Of a DNA stretch of 64,000 bases, positions 49,576 through 58,008 are shown in pieces. The stretch's first letter is position 1, and every line of letters begins with the position of its first letter. The notes below the pieces were generated by a model, which saw nothing but the letters and a program-made list of their open reading frames with translations, had not been told where the DNA came from and made no database searches. The DNA is taken from positions 1 through 64,000 of the forward strand of contig CAISDJ010000113.1 in the NCBI GenBank assembly GCA_903884105.1, read 5' to 3'. Position numbers and translations under genes: made by a program. Origin of the DNA: an uncultured Pseudomonadota bacterium (GTDB lineage: Bacteria > Pseudomonadota > Gammaproteobacteria > Steroidobacterales > Steroidobacteraceae).

Positions 49576-50424
49576 ATGAATCAGCCCAACATTCTCATAG
49601 TCGATGACGATCCACTTTCATTGCGCGTGTACAGCAGGATGCTGGCCAGCGCAGGACTGTTCCCCGCTTGTTCGAACTCTCCGGGGGAAGCCATCTCGAT
49701 GCTCGGGTCGCTGCCTGCCGTCGATGTCGTCCTCACCGACCTCAATATGCCGGATCTCGGGGGCCTCGAACTGATCGAGCTGGCTCGCAGCCAGCACAGC
49801 GATCGGCCCTGGCTGAAGTTCATCGTCGTGACTGGTGCTGCGACAACCGAATCGGCGGTCCAGGCGCTGCGTCTCCAAGCCTCGGATTACATACACAAGC
49901 CGGCGACAAAGCTGCAGCTGGTCGATTCAGTAAACCGGGCCCTCAAGGCGGCAACAGCCCTTCGCTCCTCGCGTCTGCCGCGGGAGTCCGCAGGCAAGCC
50001 GACATCGGGAGTTCATCACGCGCTCACTGGGCCCCACCTCACGCAGGGGACCGCCGACTCCAGGTCACTCCTGCGCAACATGCTCTCTCACAAACTGGCC
50101 GCCCAGTCGCTGGACCGGGAGATACTTGGCGAAGGACTTTCATTGGGGCCGGCGTGGGAGATGATGCTGGAGTTGATGAATGCGCACCTTCAGGCTCGCC
50201 GCATCTCGGTGACCGCGCTTTGCCTGGCAACGCCCGTCCCGATGACGACGGCACTGCGTCGTGTCGGCGAGCTGGTCGACACTGGCCTGGTTGTGAGGGT
50301 GCCGGACCCGAGCGACTCCCGCAGGGCGTTCGTCGAGTTCACGGAGATTGGCCAGGCGAAGGTCGAAGAGTACCTTCTGGCACTGGCCGCCAGAATCCAT
50401 TTTCCTCCATCGGGCTCGCAGTGA
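49576..50424 (+). CDS. Response regulator with MarR-like winged-helix output
   Basis: 282 residues. The receiver domain spans 1-120: ILIVDDDPLSLRVYS acidic pair, phosphoacceptor Asp55 in LTDLNMPDLGG, Thr in VVTGAA, Lys in DYIHKP. A 60-residue linker leads to a winged helix (about 175-275) with EMMLELMNAHLQARRISV, TALRRVGELVDTGLV and the MarR-like wing PDPSDSRRAFVEFTEIG. MarR-type outputs on response regulators are uncommon. The hybrid kinase upstream is the likely phosphodonor. GTGA overlap couples it to the next gene. Confidence 0.83.
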   Translation: MNQPNILIVDDDPLSLRVYSRMLASAGLFPACSNSPGEAISMLGSLPAVDVVLTDLNMPDLGGLELIELARSQHSDRPWLKFIVVTGAATTESAVQALRLQASDYIHKPATKLQLVDSVNRALKAATALRSSRLPRESAGKPTSGVHHALTGPHLTQGTADSRSLLRNMLSHKLAAQSLDREILGEGLSLGPAWEMMLELMNAHLQARRISVTALCLATPVPMTTALRRVGELVDTGLVVRVPDPSDSRRAFVEFTEIGQAKVEEYLLALAARIHFPPSGSQ

Positions 50425-50654
50425 ATACACCACCCGACCTCGAGAGCCTGGTCCATGCACTCAACGGTCGGCTGGGCGTTATAATCGGAAACCTCGAGCT
50501 TCTCCTGACACCAGGCACGCTTGCAAATGAGGAAATGGCGTGCGCGGATGATGCCTGGCAGGCGGCCTGTCAGGCGGCTGAGCTGATCAAAAGCATCAGG
50601 CAGCTCGCACCCGTGAACCCCGTGGTGCAGTCAGCGGACTCCTCCCGTAGCTGA
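50421..50654 (+). CDS. Tiny DHp-only (histidine kinase dimerisation) protein
   Basis: 77 residues from a GTG that overlaps the response-regulator stop (GTGA). Residues 8-30 read ESLVHALNGRLGVIIGN, similar to the H-D-F-N-N...GNLELL helix of PAS-associated histidine kinases, with His12 and Asn15 kept. A second helix (ACQAAELIKSIRQL) completes a two-helix hairpin. There is no ATPase domain, so it cannot phosphorylate itself; it could act as a phosphotransfer, phosphatase-type or kinase-inhibiting partner. Coupling with the response regulator is strong evidence of a shared function. Confidence 0.6.
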   Translation: MNTPPDLESLVHALNGRLGVIIGNLELLLTPGTLANEEMACADDAWQAACQAAELIKSIRQLAPVNPVVQSADSSRS

Positions 50655-50729
50655 TCCGCCCCCCCCCAACCGTCATCACGCGCCCAGACTGACTGCTCAG
50701 CGCTGGCAATCCGCCTCTGGTCGGACACC

Positions 50730-51233
50730 ATGCCGCCTGGAAACTGGTTTCCATTGATGAACGGCTTTGTGGTCCACAACGTGACCGGTGAGATCGTGAT
50801 CTGGAGTTCGAGCGTTGAACACATCTTGTGCCTCAGCCTCGACCAGATGCGCGGCCGCACGTCGATCGACCCCGGCAGGCGGGCAATCCACGAGGACCGC
50901 ACGCCGACCTGAATCTCCATCAGCACGATTCCCCTGGTGGATCCGGCAACGGGGCAACCTCACGGCGGCGTCGCTGAATTCCACGACCTGACCGAACGCA
51001 GGCACGACGAGGCCCTTCTCAAGACCTCGACCGCCGAACTCGCGGACGCGGTGGCAGAACTGCTGAATCTCAGCAAGGTCGCACGGGGCGTCCTCGCAGG
51101 GCTCGGCCAACTCAACCCGAGAACCGTCACGACCAGCTTCCAGGCGGGCATTCGCTCAGGAGTTCCCGGGTACCAGCAGCGGCCGGCCCGCCGCTGGCGA
51201 CGGGCGCAGCAGGATCAGAACCGGAACGTGTAG
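50730..51233 (+). pseudogene. Broken PAS-domain gene
   Basis: One frame reads through a PAS domain: MNGFVVHNVTGEIVIWSSS, GRTSIDPGRRAIHEDRTPT, then an in-frame TGA at 50910-50912, and continues ISISTIPLVDPATGQPHGG and VAEFHDLTERRHDEALL. The TGA occupies the place of the Trp in the usual W-I-S-I-N motif, and about 30 residues normally found between HEDGTP and WIS are missing. A coiled linker (TSTAELADAVAELLNLSKVARG) follows with no output domain before the DUF5916 gene's 3' end. Readable PAS sequence with a stop and a deletion means a pseudogene. Confidence 0.65.
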
Positions 51234-53467
51234 GTAGCCTTCGCCGTCATCTCCGACGTGACCGAGTGGAACGTTCCGTCCTTGTTGAAATCCTCGAAGC
51301 TGCGGTTGAAGACGAGGTAGAACTCCCTGCCCGCGCGCGGGATCCACTGCAGGCGGCTGTGGACGCCGAAGACTTCCGACACGTCGTCGTACTGGACGAT
51401 ATTGATCCAGTTGAGACGCGATGTGAAAGCGACCTCCGCAGTCAGGCGCGTCAGGCGCGTGATGAATTTGCCGTAGGGCAGGTCTATCCGGTTCCAGTCG
51501 TAGCCCGCAAGCAGGTTGAAATAGCGGATCGGCTTCCAGCTGACTTCGGCGCCTAGATTGAGGCGATCGCCGTCGTAGAACTCGCCGCCCTTGTAGTTGA
51601 ACTTGGCGGACACGGCGCGCTGCGCCCCTGTCTCGATGTCGAGACCGTACTCGGTGAACTTGTACTCGCCCACGGGCACGACGACCCGGCGAACTGCGGT
51701 GTTGTAGATCGCGAACGGCGCCAGCAGGTTTTCGGAACTCTCCATGACGTAGACCTTGAGGATATCGCGCGAGCGGGTCTCGAGTTCCAGTGCCCGCAGC
51801 GAAAGGTACTGCGACAGACGCTCGTCGGTGGTGAGGTCGCGGATGACCTGCGCGTCCACTTCAGTCGTGGAACTCAGCAGCGCACCTTTCTGGAAACGGT
51901 ACACGTACCCCAGGCCGGCCCATTCGTCGCGAATGTTGGCTCGACTGACGAACCCCATCGTGGGATTGAAATTGCGGCCGATCTCCTTGTGCATGAAGCC
52001 GCCGCGCAGGCCGGTTGACGCCGGGACCCGGAATCCTAGCCCAAGCGCGTAGTCATCGCCGGTGCGGTTCTCGGTTTCCGTCTGTTGGTACCAGGCCTCG
52101 GCCTGCACCGGCCTGCCCCAGGGCAACCGGTTGTTGTTGTACTGGAAGTCGGCACCGACCAGCGAGTTGTCCACGGCTCCCTGGGAGTTGCCTGAGGTGG
52201 CGATGACGCCGATGCTGGATTGCGAGAGAACATCCATCGTCGCCCGTCCGACAAACAGCGAGGTGGGATCGAGGGCAGGACCGGTTGGCGGCCCGAACTC
52301 GCCCTGCCGAATGCCCATTGCGCCAAATGTGTAACGGCCAATGCGACCGCTCAGCTTGCTACCGTAGTCGATGTCGACGGGTGTGCCGATCGCGCTCAAG
52401 CCGATGCGCCGCGAGAAGAACGGTTGGCCGTTGCGCTGCGACGCCGCACTGACTGTACGGATGCCGGGCGGATAGACGGCACCGCCAAACCGGCCAAAGT
52501 CGAACAAGTCCGAGTCAGCGAGGAAGAACTGCCGCTTTTCCGGAAAGAACAGGTTGAAGCGCGTCAGGTTCACCTGGCGGTCGTCCACCACGGTCGCTGA
52601 GAAATCCGTGTTGATGGTCAGCGAACCCGTCACGGCAGGCGTAATGCGGTAGTAGAGGTCGACTGACGGCTCGGTGTTCGTCTCCGACGTCGCATTCACG
52701 TAGGACTTGCTGTGGGTGACGGAGACGCCCGGCACCACATCCAGCCCAAGGCCCTGGTCGAGATCCTTGAAGCCCGTGGCGAGGCCGACGATGCTGGGGC
52801 TTATCGAGCGATTGCGCGAGACCCACACTGCTTCTTCGCCGCGTCGCCGAATGGCGCGCGAGACATTGAACCCCCAGTCATGGATCGCCGGATCGAGCGG
52901 CAGCGACTTGAAGGGAATCGCGAACTCGGCAAACCACTGCCCCTCACCCATCGTGGCCGCCGCGTCCCAAATCACCGACCACTCCGCTTGCAGCGAGCCG
53001 TTCTGGTACAGCATGTCGTTGCGGACGGCGTTGGCATTCACCTCGAAGCGGTACCCGTTGCGGCCGGTATTGAACGGGTCGATGATGACCGCGATGCGAT
53101 CGTCATTGGTGAACTGCGAGTTCTGTTTCATGACGTTCGCCGATACTTCGCCCGGCGCGCCGGAATCCCACATGCGTGCGGCGACGTAGAGCGCATCCTT
53201 GTCGTACATCACGTAAACCTCGGTCTTCTCCGACATCGGCGCGCCGTCGCCGGGGCGGATCTGCCTAAGGTCCGTGATCAGTCCCGCCAGCTGCCACTCG
53301 GGCTCATCGAGCTTGCCGTCGATCACCGGAGCTTTGGGCGTGTGCGTCACGGCGATCGTGGGACCGCTGGTGGCAGAGGCTTGGGCGTGCGCGGGCGACA
53401 CAAACGCAGTGCATGACAAACCGCACAGCGCCGCGAATGCGACGCCCTGCAACACAACTCGATTCAT
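51215..53467 (-). CDS. DUF5916 outer-membrane barrel with CBM9-like domain, copy 1
   Basis: 750 residues from the ATG at 53467 (AGGA 8 bases upstream) with a signal peptide ending AHAQ. The N-terminal CBM9-like domain (about 30-215) has PVIDGKLDEPEWQLAG, IDPFNTGRNGYRFEVN, FAEFAIPFKSLPL and WGFNVSRAIRRRGEEAVW. The rest is beta-rich with alternating aromatic strands and a terminal ATYTFRF, the barrel-closing strand. DUF5916 proteins are presumed outer-membrane barrels; no transport substrate is known. A second copy is at 60542-62767. Confidence 0.83.
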   Translation of the reverse strand: MNRVVLQGVAFAALCGLSCTAFVSPAHAQASATSGPTIAVTHTPKAPVIDGKLDEPEWQLAGLITDLRQIRPGDGAPMSEKTEVYVMYDKDALYVAARMWDSGAPGEVSANVMKQNSQFTNDDRIAVIIDPFNTGRNGYRFEVNANAVRNDMLYQNGSLQAEWSVIWDAAATMGEGQWFAEFAIPFKSLPLDPAIHDWGFNVSRAIRRRGEEAVWVSRNRSISPSIVGLATGFKDLDQGLGLDVVPGVSVTHSKSYVNATSETNTEPSVDLYYRITPAVTGSLTINTDFSATVVDDRQVNLTRFNLFFPEKRQFFLADSDLFDFGRFGGAVYPPGIRTVSAASQRNGQPFFSRRIGLSAIGTPVDIDYGSKLSGRIGRYTFGAMGIRQGEFGPPTGPALDPTSLFVGRATMDVLSQSSIGVIATSGNSQGAVDNSLVGADFQYNNNRLPWGRPVQAEAWYQQTETENRTGDDYALGLGFRVPASTGLRGGFMHKEIGRNFNPTMGFVSRANIRDEWAGLGYVYRFQKGALLSSTTEVDAQVIRDLTTDERLSQYLSLRALELETRSRDILKVYVMESSENLLAPFAIYNTAVRRVVVPVGEYKFTEYGLDIETGAQRAVSAKFNYKGGEFYDGDRLNLGAEVSWKPIRYFNLLAGYDWNRIDLPYGKFITRLTRLTAEVAFTSRLNWINIVQYDDVSEVFGVHSRLQWIPRAGREFYLVFNRSFEDFNKDGTFHSVTSEMTAKATYTFRF

Positions 53468-53576
53468 CAGGGATTCCTGCAAGCCTGGTATGGAACTTGG
53501 ATGCTATTGAGGCCGAAATGCTGTCACAGGGCGCCGTAATGATCCATGAAAGAAACGTCAAGACGGCACAAAAGAA

Positions 53577-53606
53577 AGGGGCGGATGGTCAACCCCACCC
53601 GCCCCT
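53577..53606 (-). terminator. Terminator of the dienelactone hydrolase gene
   Basis: AGGGGCGG with neighbouring bases (53577-53588) pairs with CCACCCGCCCCT (53596-53606). On the minus strand it is followed by TTTCTTTT (53577-53570). Confidence 0.75.
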
Positions 53607-53639
53607 GTCCGGTCCGGCGCAATGCGCCGTTGAGTGGCT

Positions 53640-54515
53640 TTATGCCAGCGCCTTGTTGAACGTCGCCAGCAAGCGGCTCCAGGCCTTCTCGGACAACTCC
53701 TTGTCATAGACCTGCGAGTCGGGCGGGCACCAGCCGTGCTGCGCTTTGTAGACCTCGATCTCGGCCGAGAGCTTGGCATCGGCAAACGCCTTCTTCAGCA
53801 CGTCCTTCGAGTTCGGCTCACGCATGTCATCGTTTTCGGCAATGGCGACCAGCAGCTGCGCCTTGATTTGCGGGGCGAGCAGGTGCGGGCTGTCCGGCTT
53901 GTCAGTCACGAGGCCGCCGCCGTGGAATGAACCCACTGCACCGATGCGGCCGGGCAATGCTGCCGCCGTGCGCATGACCATCGGTCCACCCATGCAGTAT
54001 CCGGTCGTCCCCATCTTGCGGTTCTTGGCAACGCTGGGCTGAGTATCGAGCCAGGCGACGAAAGCCTTGGCGTCGGTTACGTGGGTCGTCGCATTCAGCG
54101 CAGCCATGAGCGGCCCCAGCACTGCGCGTGTCGCAGGGTCGGCAAAGCTTGCGCCTTCAGCGATGACCGGAGCCTTCGCGGTGCGGTAGAAAGGATTGAC
54201 CACCAGCACGCTGTAGCCCGACTCGGCGAGACGCTTGCCCATCTGACGGAAGGCAGTGCGCAGGCCGAAAGCATCCGGCCAGACCAGGACTGCAGGCGCC
54301 GTACCCGTCTTCGGGTGCACGAAATAGCAGTCCGCCGTGCCATCCGGCGTCTTGATGGTGACTTCGCTTTCGGTGACTTCAGCAGCGTTTGCCACCTTGG
54401 GCAGGGCAAAAGCCAGGCCCGCACTGACGGACAGGGCGCCAAACTGGCGACGCGTCAGGGCGGCATTGCTCTTCAAGTATTCGTTTGCATCTTCTTGCGT
54501 ATGTTCATCGCACAT
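53640..54515 (-). CDS. Exported dienelactone hydrolase family protein
   Basis: 291 residues with a Tat signal (LTRRQFGALSVSAGLAF). The dienelactone hydrolase nucleophile is Cys in GTTGYCMGGPMV; the acid lies near AENDD and the His in AQHGWCPPDS. GGAG is 7 bases before the ATG. Dienelactone hydrolase opens the lactone ring formed in chlorocatechol breakdown, but exported members have other, mostly unknown ester or lactone substrates. It is flanked by DUF5916 and cytochrome genes and ends at its own terminator. Confidence 0.82.
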   Translation of the reverse strand: MCDEHTQEDANEYLKSNAALTRRQFGALSVSAGLAFALPKVANAAEVTESEVTIKTPDGTADCYFVHPKTGTAPAVLVWPDAFGLRTAFRQMGKRLAESGYSVLVVNPFYRTAKAPVIAEGASFADPATRAVLGPLMAALNATTHVTDAKAFVAWLDTQPSVAKNRKMGTTGYCMGGPMVMRTAAALPGRIGAVGSFHGGGLVTDKPDSPHLLAPQIKAQLLVAIAENDDMREPNSKDVLKKAFADAKLSAEIEVYKAQHGWCPPDSQVYDKELSEKAWSRLLATFNKALA

Positions 54516-54658
54516 CGTGATCTCCGTGTTGACTGGCCCCCCAAGGGCGTGGCGCCGCCAATCATAAGCGGATTTGAAGTCGAATCGGTGACCCTTCCTG
54601 TCTCGAGCGTCCAGCGCCCTCTCGCCTACCCTCGGTGTGGTGGTGCGAACGGCCGGCG

Positions 54659-54853
54659 TTAGCCCCGCCCGGGTCGGTCACGGGAACCGGACCCGTGCTT
54701 TGCCAGCAGGGCAACAATCACCCGCAGTGTGATGAGGTAGATCGCCGCCCCCCCGACAAAGACCCAGTCGTTCGGAATGGCACGACGCAGCGGCACAAAC
54801 AGCAGGACCAGCGCCAGCAGGCCGACCATGTAGATGAGATTGGCTCTGTTCAT
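54659..54853 (-). CDS. Small membrane protein
   Basis: 64 residues from the ATG at 54853 (MNRANLIYMVGLLALVLLFV). Two hydrophobic segments (residues 5-20 and 33-52) separated by PLRRAIPNDW, then a basic tail. No family was recognised. The extended frame to 55033 is not supported. It lies between a cytochrome gene and the dienelactone hydrolase gene on the same strand and may be co-transcribed with the cytochrome. Confidence 0.5.
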   Translation of the reverse strand: MNRANLIYMVGLLALVLLFVPLRRAIPNDWVFVGGAAIYLITLRVIVALLAKHGSGSRDRPGRG

Positions 54854-54947
54854 TGCACCAGACTCGCCATGCTTCCGCAGGGGGACAATCGTACCGATTG
54901 CGGCGCACCCCGCAACGTTTCGGGCAATCCAGTCACCCGTCCGGGGG

Positions 54948-55538
54948 TTACTTCTGCGGCGAGATGATTTTGGCATCGTTTGGATACCAGAAGTGCAGGT
55001 GGCAGTTCTCACACACTTCATCGAGGGCTCCACCGGCTTCGTTCAGTGCCTTGAGGTCGTGCTTGCGGATCGCCTCCTGAATCTCCTGCACCGTGTCGTC
55101 AAGCGCGTGGACGAACCCCACCCAGACCTGCGGTTCCTTTTTCAGGATTTCCTCGATCTGTGCGGGATTCAGTTCATGCTCGGGGGACTCGGACACGGTA
55201 CCGGGTGGGGCCACGCGGCGACCCGGTATCAGCAGGGCATTCAATCCCTCAGCCAGGTTGACCCCCGCCCATTCCACCTTCTCCCAGTCCTCGTCGGTCT
55301 TCGGCGAGAAATCCTTCACGCCCTCAGCGCTGATGTCATAGGCAGTCGCGTTCCAGAGCACGTCCGCAGAGGGCACGACGACAGATTCCATGACCTCCGC
55401 GATCGATGCACGTGGTCGGAAGTCGGACGCAGGAGCCGCAGCCGGCTTGGCCTCGTTGTGGCAACCACCCAGGATCCCGCCCAGCATCACGAGCAGCGCG
55501 GCTTGCGCTGCGTTGGGCAGGGGATTCATTGCGCTCAT
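54948..55538 (-). CDS. c-type cytochrome lipoprotein, copy 2
   Basis: 196 residues from the ATG at 55538 (GGGAG about 8 bases upstream). Lipobox LGGC (GCHNEAKPAA). The helical domain has ASIAEVMESVVVPSADVLWN, EDWEKVEWAGVNLAEGLNAL, LIPGRRVAPPG, EEILKKEPQVWVGFV and ends with haem site CENCHLHFWYP. It is about 60 percent similar by eye to the product of 57104-57679, and more distantly to 8361-8819. A cytochrome c'-like carrier anchored by lipid is likely. A shared promoter-region element lies upstream. Confidence 0.8.
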   Translation of the reverse strand: MSAMNPLPNAAQAALLVMLGGILGGCHNEAKPAAAPASDFRPRASIAEVMESVVVPSADVLWNATAYDISAEGVKDFSPKTDEDWEKVEWAGVNLAEGLNALLIPGRRVAPPGTVSESPEHELNPAQIEEILKKEPQVWVGFVHALDDTVQEIQEAIRKHDLKALNEAGGALDEVCENCHLHFWYPNDAKIISPQK

Positions 55539-55596
55539 CGTCCGTCTCCCGGGCAGCAAGTCTTGGTGTGCAGCATGCGCACCTCACCCGCGATCG

Positions 55597-55615
55597 ATCA
55601 AGTAGTTAACCGTTG
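55597..55615 (-). promoter_or_regulatory. Conserved upstream element of cytochrome copy 2
   Basis: ATCAAGTAGTTAACCGTTG, 59 bases before the ATG at 55538, differs in one base from 57762-57780 before cytochrome copy 3. Both are followed, toward the genes, by GCAGC(A/G)TGCGCACC. GTTAAC is a perfect palindrome. Confidence 0.5.
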
Positions 55616-55958
55616 CCGGGCGTTGTTGAACGAACAGAGTAACGTTGGCACCCTTGCACGCGCTCCGGCGACTCGGTCTTGGGTGGCTGACGACCTGCGC
55701 CGGATTCCGGTGCTGCACCCTAGACCAGCATTCCCGCGCTGGAGGCGAGATCAGTCAGGAGGCCCGCAGATCGCGGCCCTCGCGGCACTAGTCCATTGAG
55801 GAATGGAAAGGAATTGTGCAAACCAGAAGATCGAGTATTTTATCGGGCACCCAGCGACTCCCCGCGTCGCCGCAATGCAGCACAGCCGGCACCCTAGCCT
55901 CAGTCAGGAGTCGGCCGTCCTCTACAACAAGACAGAACACCCGAAGGGGGATGAATCC

Positions 55959-57017
55959 ATGGGATCGACATTCAAGAGGCTGGTCGTGCTCTTGGCAACG
56001 GCAGCCGCGTTTACCAGCGCGTGCTTTGCGCAGGGCAGGACGGGGGGCTTCGAGGGCCGGTTGGTGGATCCGAATGGCGCACAGATCGTCAACGTGGATG
56101 CCACCATACACATGAAGAACACGGCGACGGGTGAAACCAGGTCCATCCCCCTGCCCGACTCAGGCGTGTTCAGCATCACGGGCCTCGCGCCTGGCATGTA
56201 CGACCTCAACATCCCGATCGCGAGCGCGATGTACAACACGTACGAGCAGAAGAGCATCACGATCACTGGCGGCAAGGTCCTGAAGTCCGACATCCCCGTA
56301 CCGTGGGGCATCAACCTCGGCACCATTGGCGACGACCCGACGATGCTCGGTGCCGACATGCGTGCACGGGCGGGCGACGTCAGCGGTCCCACGCCACGCA
56401 CGGCGGACGGCAAGCCGGACTTGTCGGGCATGTGGTATGTCATTCCGGAGGACCGCGGCGTTCGCGCGCCGATCCCGCTGCAGAAGTGGGCGGACGACAT
56501 GAACAAGCAGCTGCAGAAGCTCAACCAGCAGGGCCCTGCGGTGTACTGCCTGCCACAGTCGGCTGTGCCGATTACGCTGCCGTTCCCGCACAAATTCGTC
56601 CAGGCCAGGGACGTGCTGATCCATATCACCGAATTCACGACACCGGGCTACCGGCAGATCTTCCTGGACGGCCGCCCTCACCCTCCCGCGGAGGAGTGGA
56701 ATCCGGCGTGGATGGGTCATTCGACGGGCCGCTGGGAGGGCGACACGCTCGTCGTCGACACGATCGGCTTCAACGAGATCGCACCCGCATTCGGCGTGCA
56801 CACCGAGAAGCTGCATGTCGTCGAACGGTATACCCGCCCCGAGCGTGGTCGCCTCGAAATCGAGATCACTGCCACGGATCCGGAGGCGTATACCGGCGAG
56901 TGGAAGTTCAAGTTGAAGGCGGGCCTGATCCCCACTGAGGAAATACTCGAGTTCGTGTGTCCCGAGAACAATCTCGACGCGCTGCATAACGGCCAGCCCT
57001 GGCGGGGCCGACCTTGA
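55959..57017 (+). CDS. Secreted WEGD-core protein with carboxypeptidase-regulatory-like domain
   Basis: 352 residues from the ATG at 55959, with AAGGGGG 8 bases upstream. Signal peptide ends CFAQ. A beta-sandwich like the carboxypeptidase regulatory domain (GGFEGRLVDPNGAQIVNV, GVFSITGLAPGMYDL) is followed by the WEGD core: TADGKPDLSGMWY, VYCLPQSAVPI, LDGRPHPP, WMGHSTGRWEGDTLVVDTIG, LHVVERY, ATDPEAYTGEW, and CPENNLDA at the end. Function is unknown; similar proteins are common in Acidobacteria. It sits between the two cytochrome lipoprotein genes. Confidence 0.78.
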   Translation: MGSTFKRLVVLLATAAAFTSACFAQGRTGGFEGRLVDPNGAQIVNVDATIHMKNTATGETRSIPLPDSGVFSITGLAPGMYDLNIPIASAMYNTYEQKSITITGGKVLKSDIPVPWGINLGTIGDDPTMLGADMRARAGDVSGPTPRTADGKPDLSGMWYVIPEDRGVRAPIPLQKWADDMNKQLQKLNQQGPAVYCLPQSAVPITLPFPHKFVQARDVLIHITEFTTPGYRQIFLDGRPHPPAEEWNPAWMGHSTGRWEGDTLVVDTIGFNEIAPAFGVHTEKLHVVERYTRPERGRLEIEITATDPEAYTGEWKFKLKAGLIPTEEILEFVCPENNLDALHNGQPWRGRP

Positions 57018-57031
57018 GACACAAATGAAAA

Positions 57032-57053
57032 CAGGGGGCATTGCTGCCCCCTG
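57032..57053 (-). terminator. Terminator of cytochrome copy 3
   Basis: CAGGGGGCA (57032-57040) and TGCCCCCTG (57045-57053) pair perfectly. On the minus strand, the side of the cytochrome gene, TTTTCATTT follows. The plus side has no T run, though it may also stop the WEGD gene ending at 57017. Confidence 0.8.
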
Positions 57054-57103
57054 CCTTGCCGACTTGGAATCCGGGACCGAGGTGCCCGGTGGGACTCAGC
57101 CCG

Positions 57104-57679
57104 TCATTTCTTTTCCTGCTTCGGATACCAGAAGTGCAGGTGGCAGTTCTCGCAGATCTCATCCAGTTCGCCGCCCAGATCGCTGATCGCCTGCAGGTCG
57201 CGCGCCTTGATCGCACCCTGGATCTTTTCCACCGTGCCGTCGATCGACTGCGCAAAACCGATCCAGACTTGCGGATCCTTGCGGATCATCTCCTCGATCT
57301 TGTCCGGTGCAAGCTCGGACTCAGGGTCATCCGGAACCGCACCCGGCTTGTCCACGTGGCGTCCCGGGATCATCAGGGAATTGAGCGCTTCGGAAAGCAT
57401 GACGGCGGCCCTCTCCACGACCTTCCAGTCCTCGTCGTTCTTGGGCGTGGAGTCCTTTGTCCCCTCGAGCGACTCGGTCACGGCCGTGGAATTCCAGATC
57501 ACATCCGCAGCAGGCATCACCATGGAATCCATGATTTCGGCAACTGTGGCGCGCAGGTGGTAGGGCGTCTCCGCAGGCGCCGCCGGTTTGGCTTCGTTCT
57601 GACACCCGACCAACACAGTACCGGCGAGCGCCACTGCTGCCACGACCGGCCCAACCCGCAAGGCGAAATTAGAGGTCAT
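57104..57679 (-). CDS. c-type cytochrome lipoprotein, copy 3
   Basis: 191 residues with AAGGAG 8 bases before the ATG. Lipobox LVGC (GCQNEAKPAA). Same layout as copy 2: ATVAEIMDSMVMPAADVIWN, EDWKVVERAAVMLSEALNSL, LMIPGRHVDKPG, EEMIRKDPQVWIGFAQ and a C-terminal haem site CENCHLHFWYP. Copies 2 and 3 share the lipobox and haem motifs and an upstream element, so they arose by duplication including their promoter. The electron partner is unknown. Confidence 0.82.
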   Translation of the reverse strand: MTSNFALRVGPVVAAVALAGTVLVGCQNEAKPAAPAETPYHLRATVAEIMDSMVMPAADVIWNSTAVTESLEGTKDSTPKNDEDWKVVERAAVMLSEALNSLMIPGRHVDKPGAVPDDPESELAPDKIEEMIRKDPQVWIGFAQSIDGTVEKIQGAIKARDLQAISDLGGELDEICENCHLHFWYPKQEKK

Positions 57680-57761
57680 CTCCTAGTCTCCTTAAAGTTG
57701 TTCTTGAATCCCTGGGGCCACAGCGGGACATGCCTGCAGCGTGCGCACCGCCACGATAAAA

Positions 57762-57780
57762 ATCAAGAAGTTAACCGTTG
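57762..57780 (-). promoter_or_regulatory. Conserved upstream element of cytochrome copy 3
   Basis: ATCAAGAAGTTAACCGTTG, 83 bases before the ATG at 57679. It matches 55597-55615 at 18 of 19 positions. The spacing to the start differs by about 24 bases. Confidence 0.5.
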
Positions 57781-58008
57781 ATACGCTGTTAGTAGAATGT
57801 TGTCGAACGCCTGCACTAACGTTTGCAGGCGTCACCTGACCCGTGCAGGCCCGGTTTCATCAGGGAGGCCTGATGGGCCCTCACGTCCTTTCGCACAGTG
57901 TCGTTGTCGGAATCGGCGCAACGCCATCGCCAAGCTTGCGCAGAGGTTCCCTAGCACCGGCTTTTCTGGTCTGATACCTGAATCAAGAGGAACAGGGGGG
58001 ACGCGACC

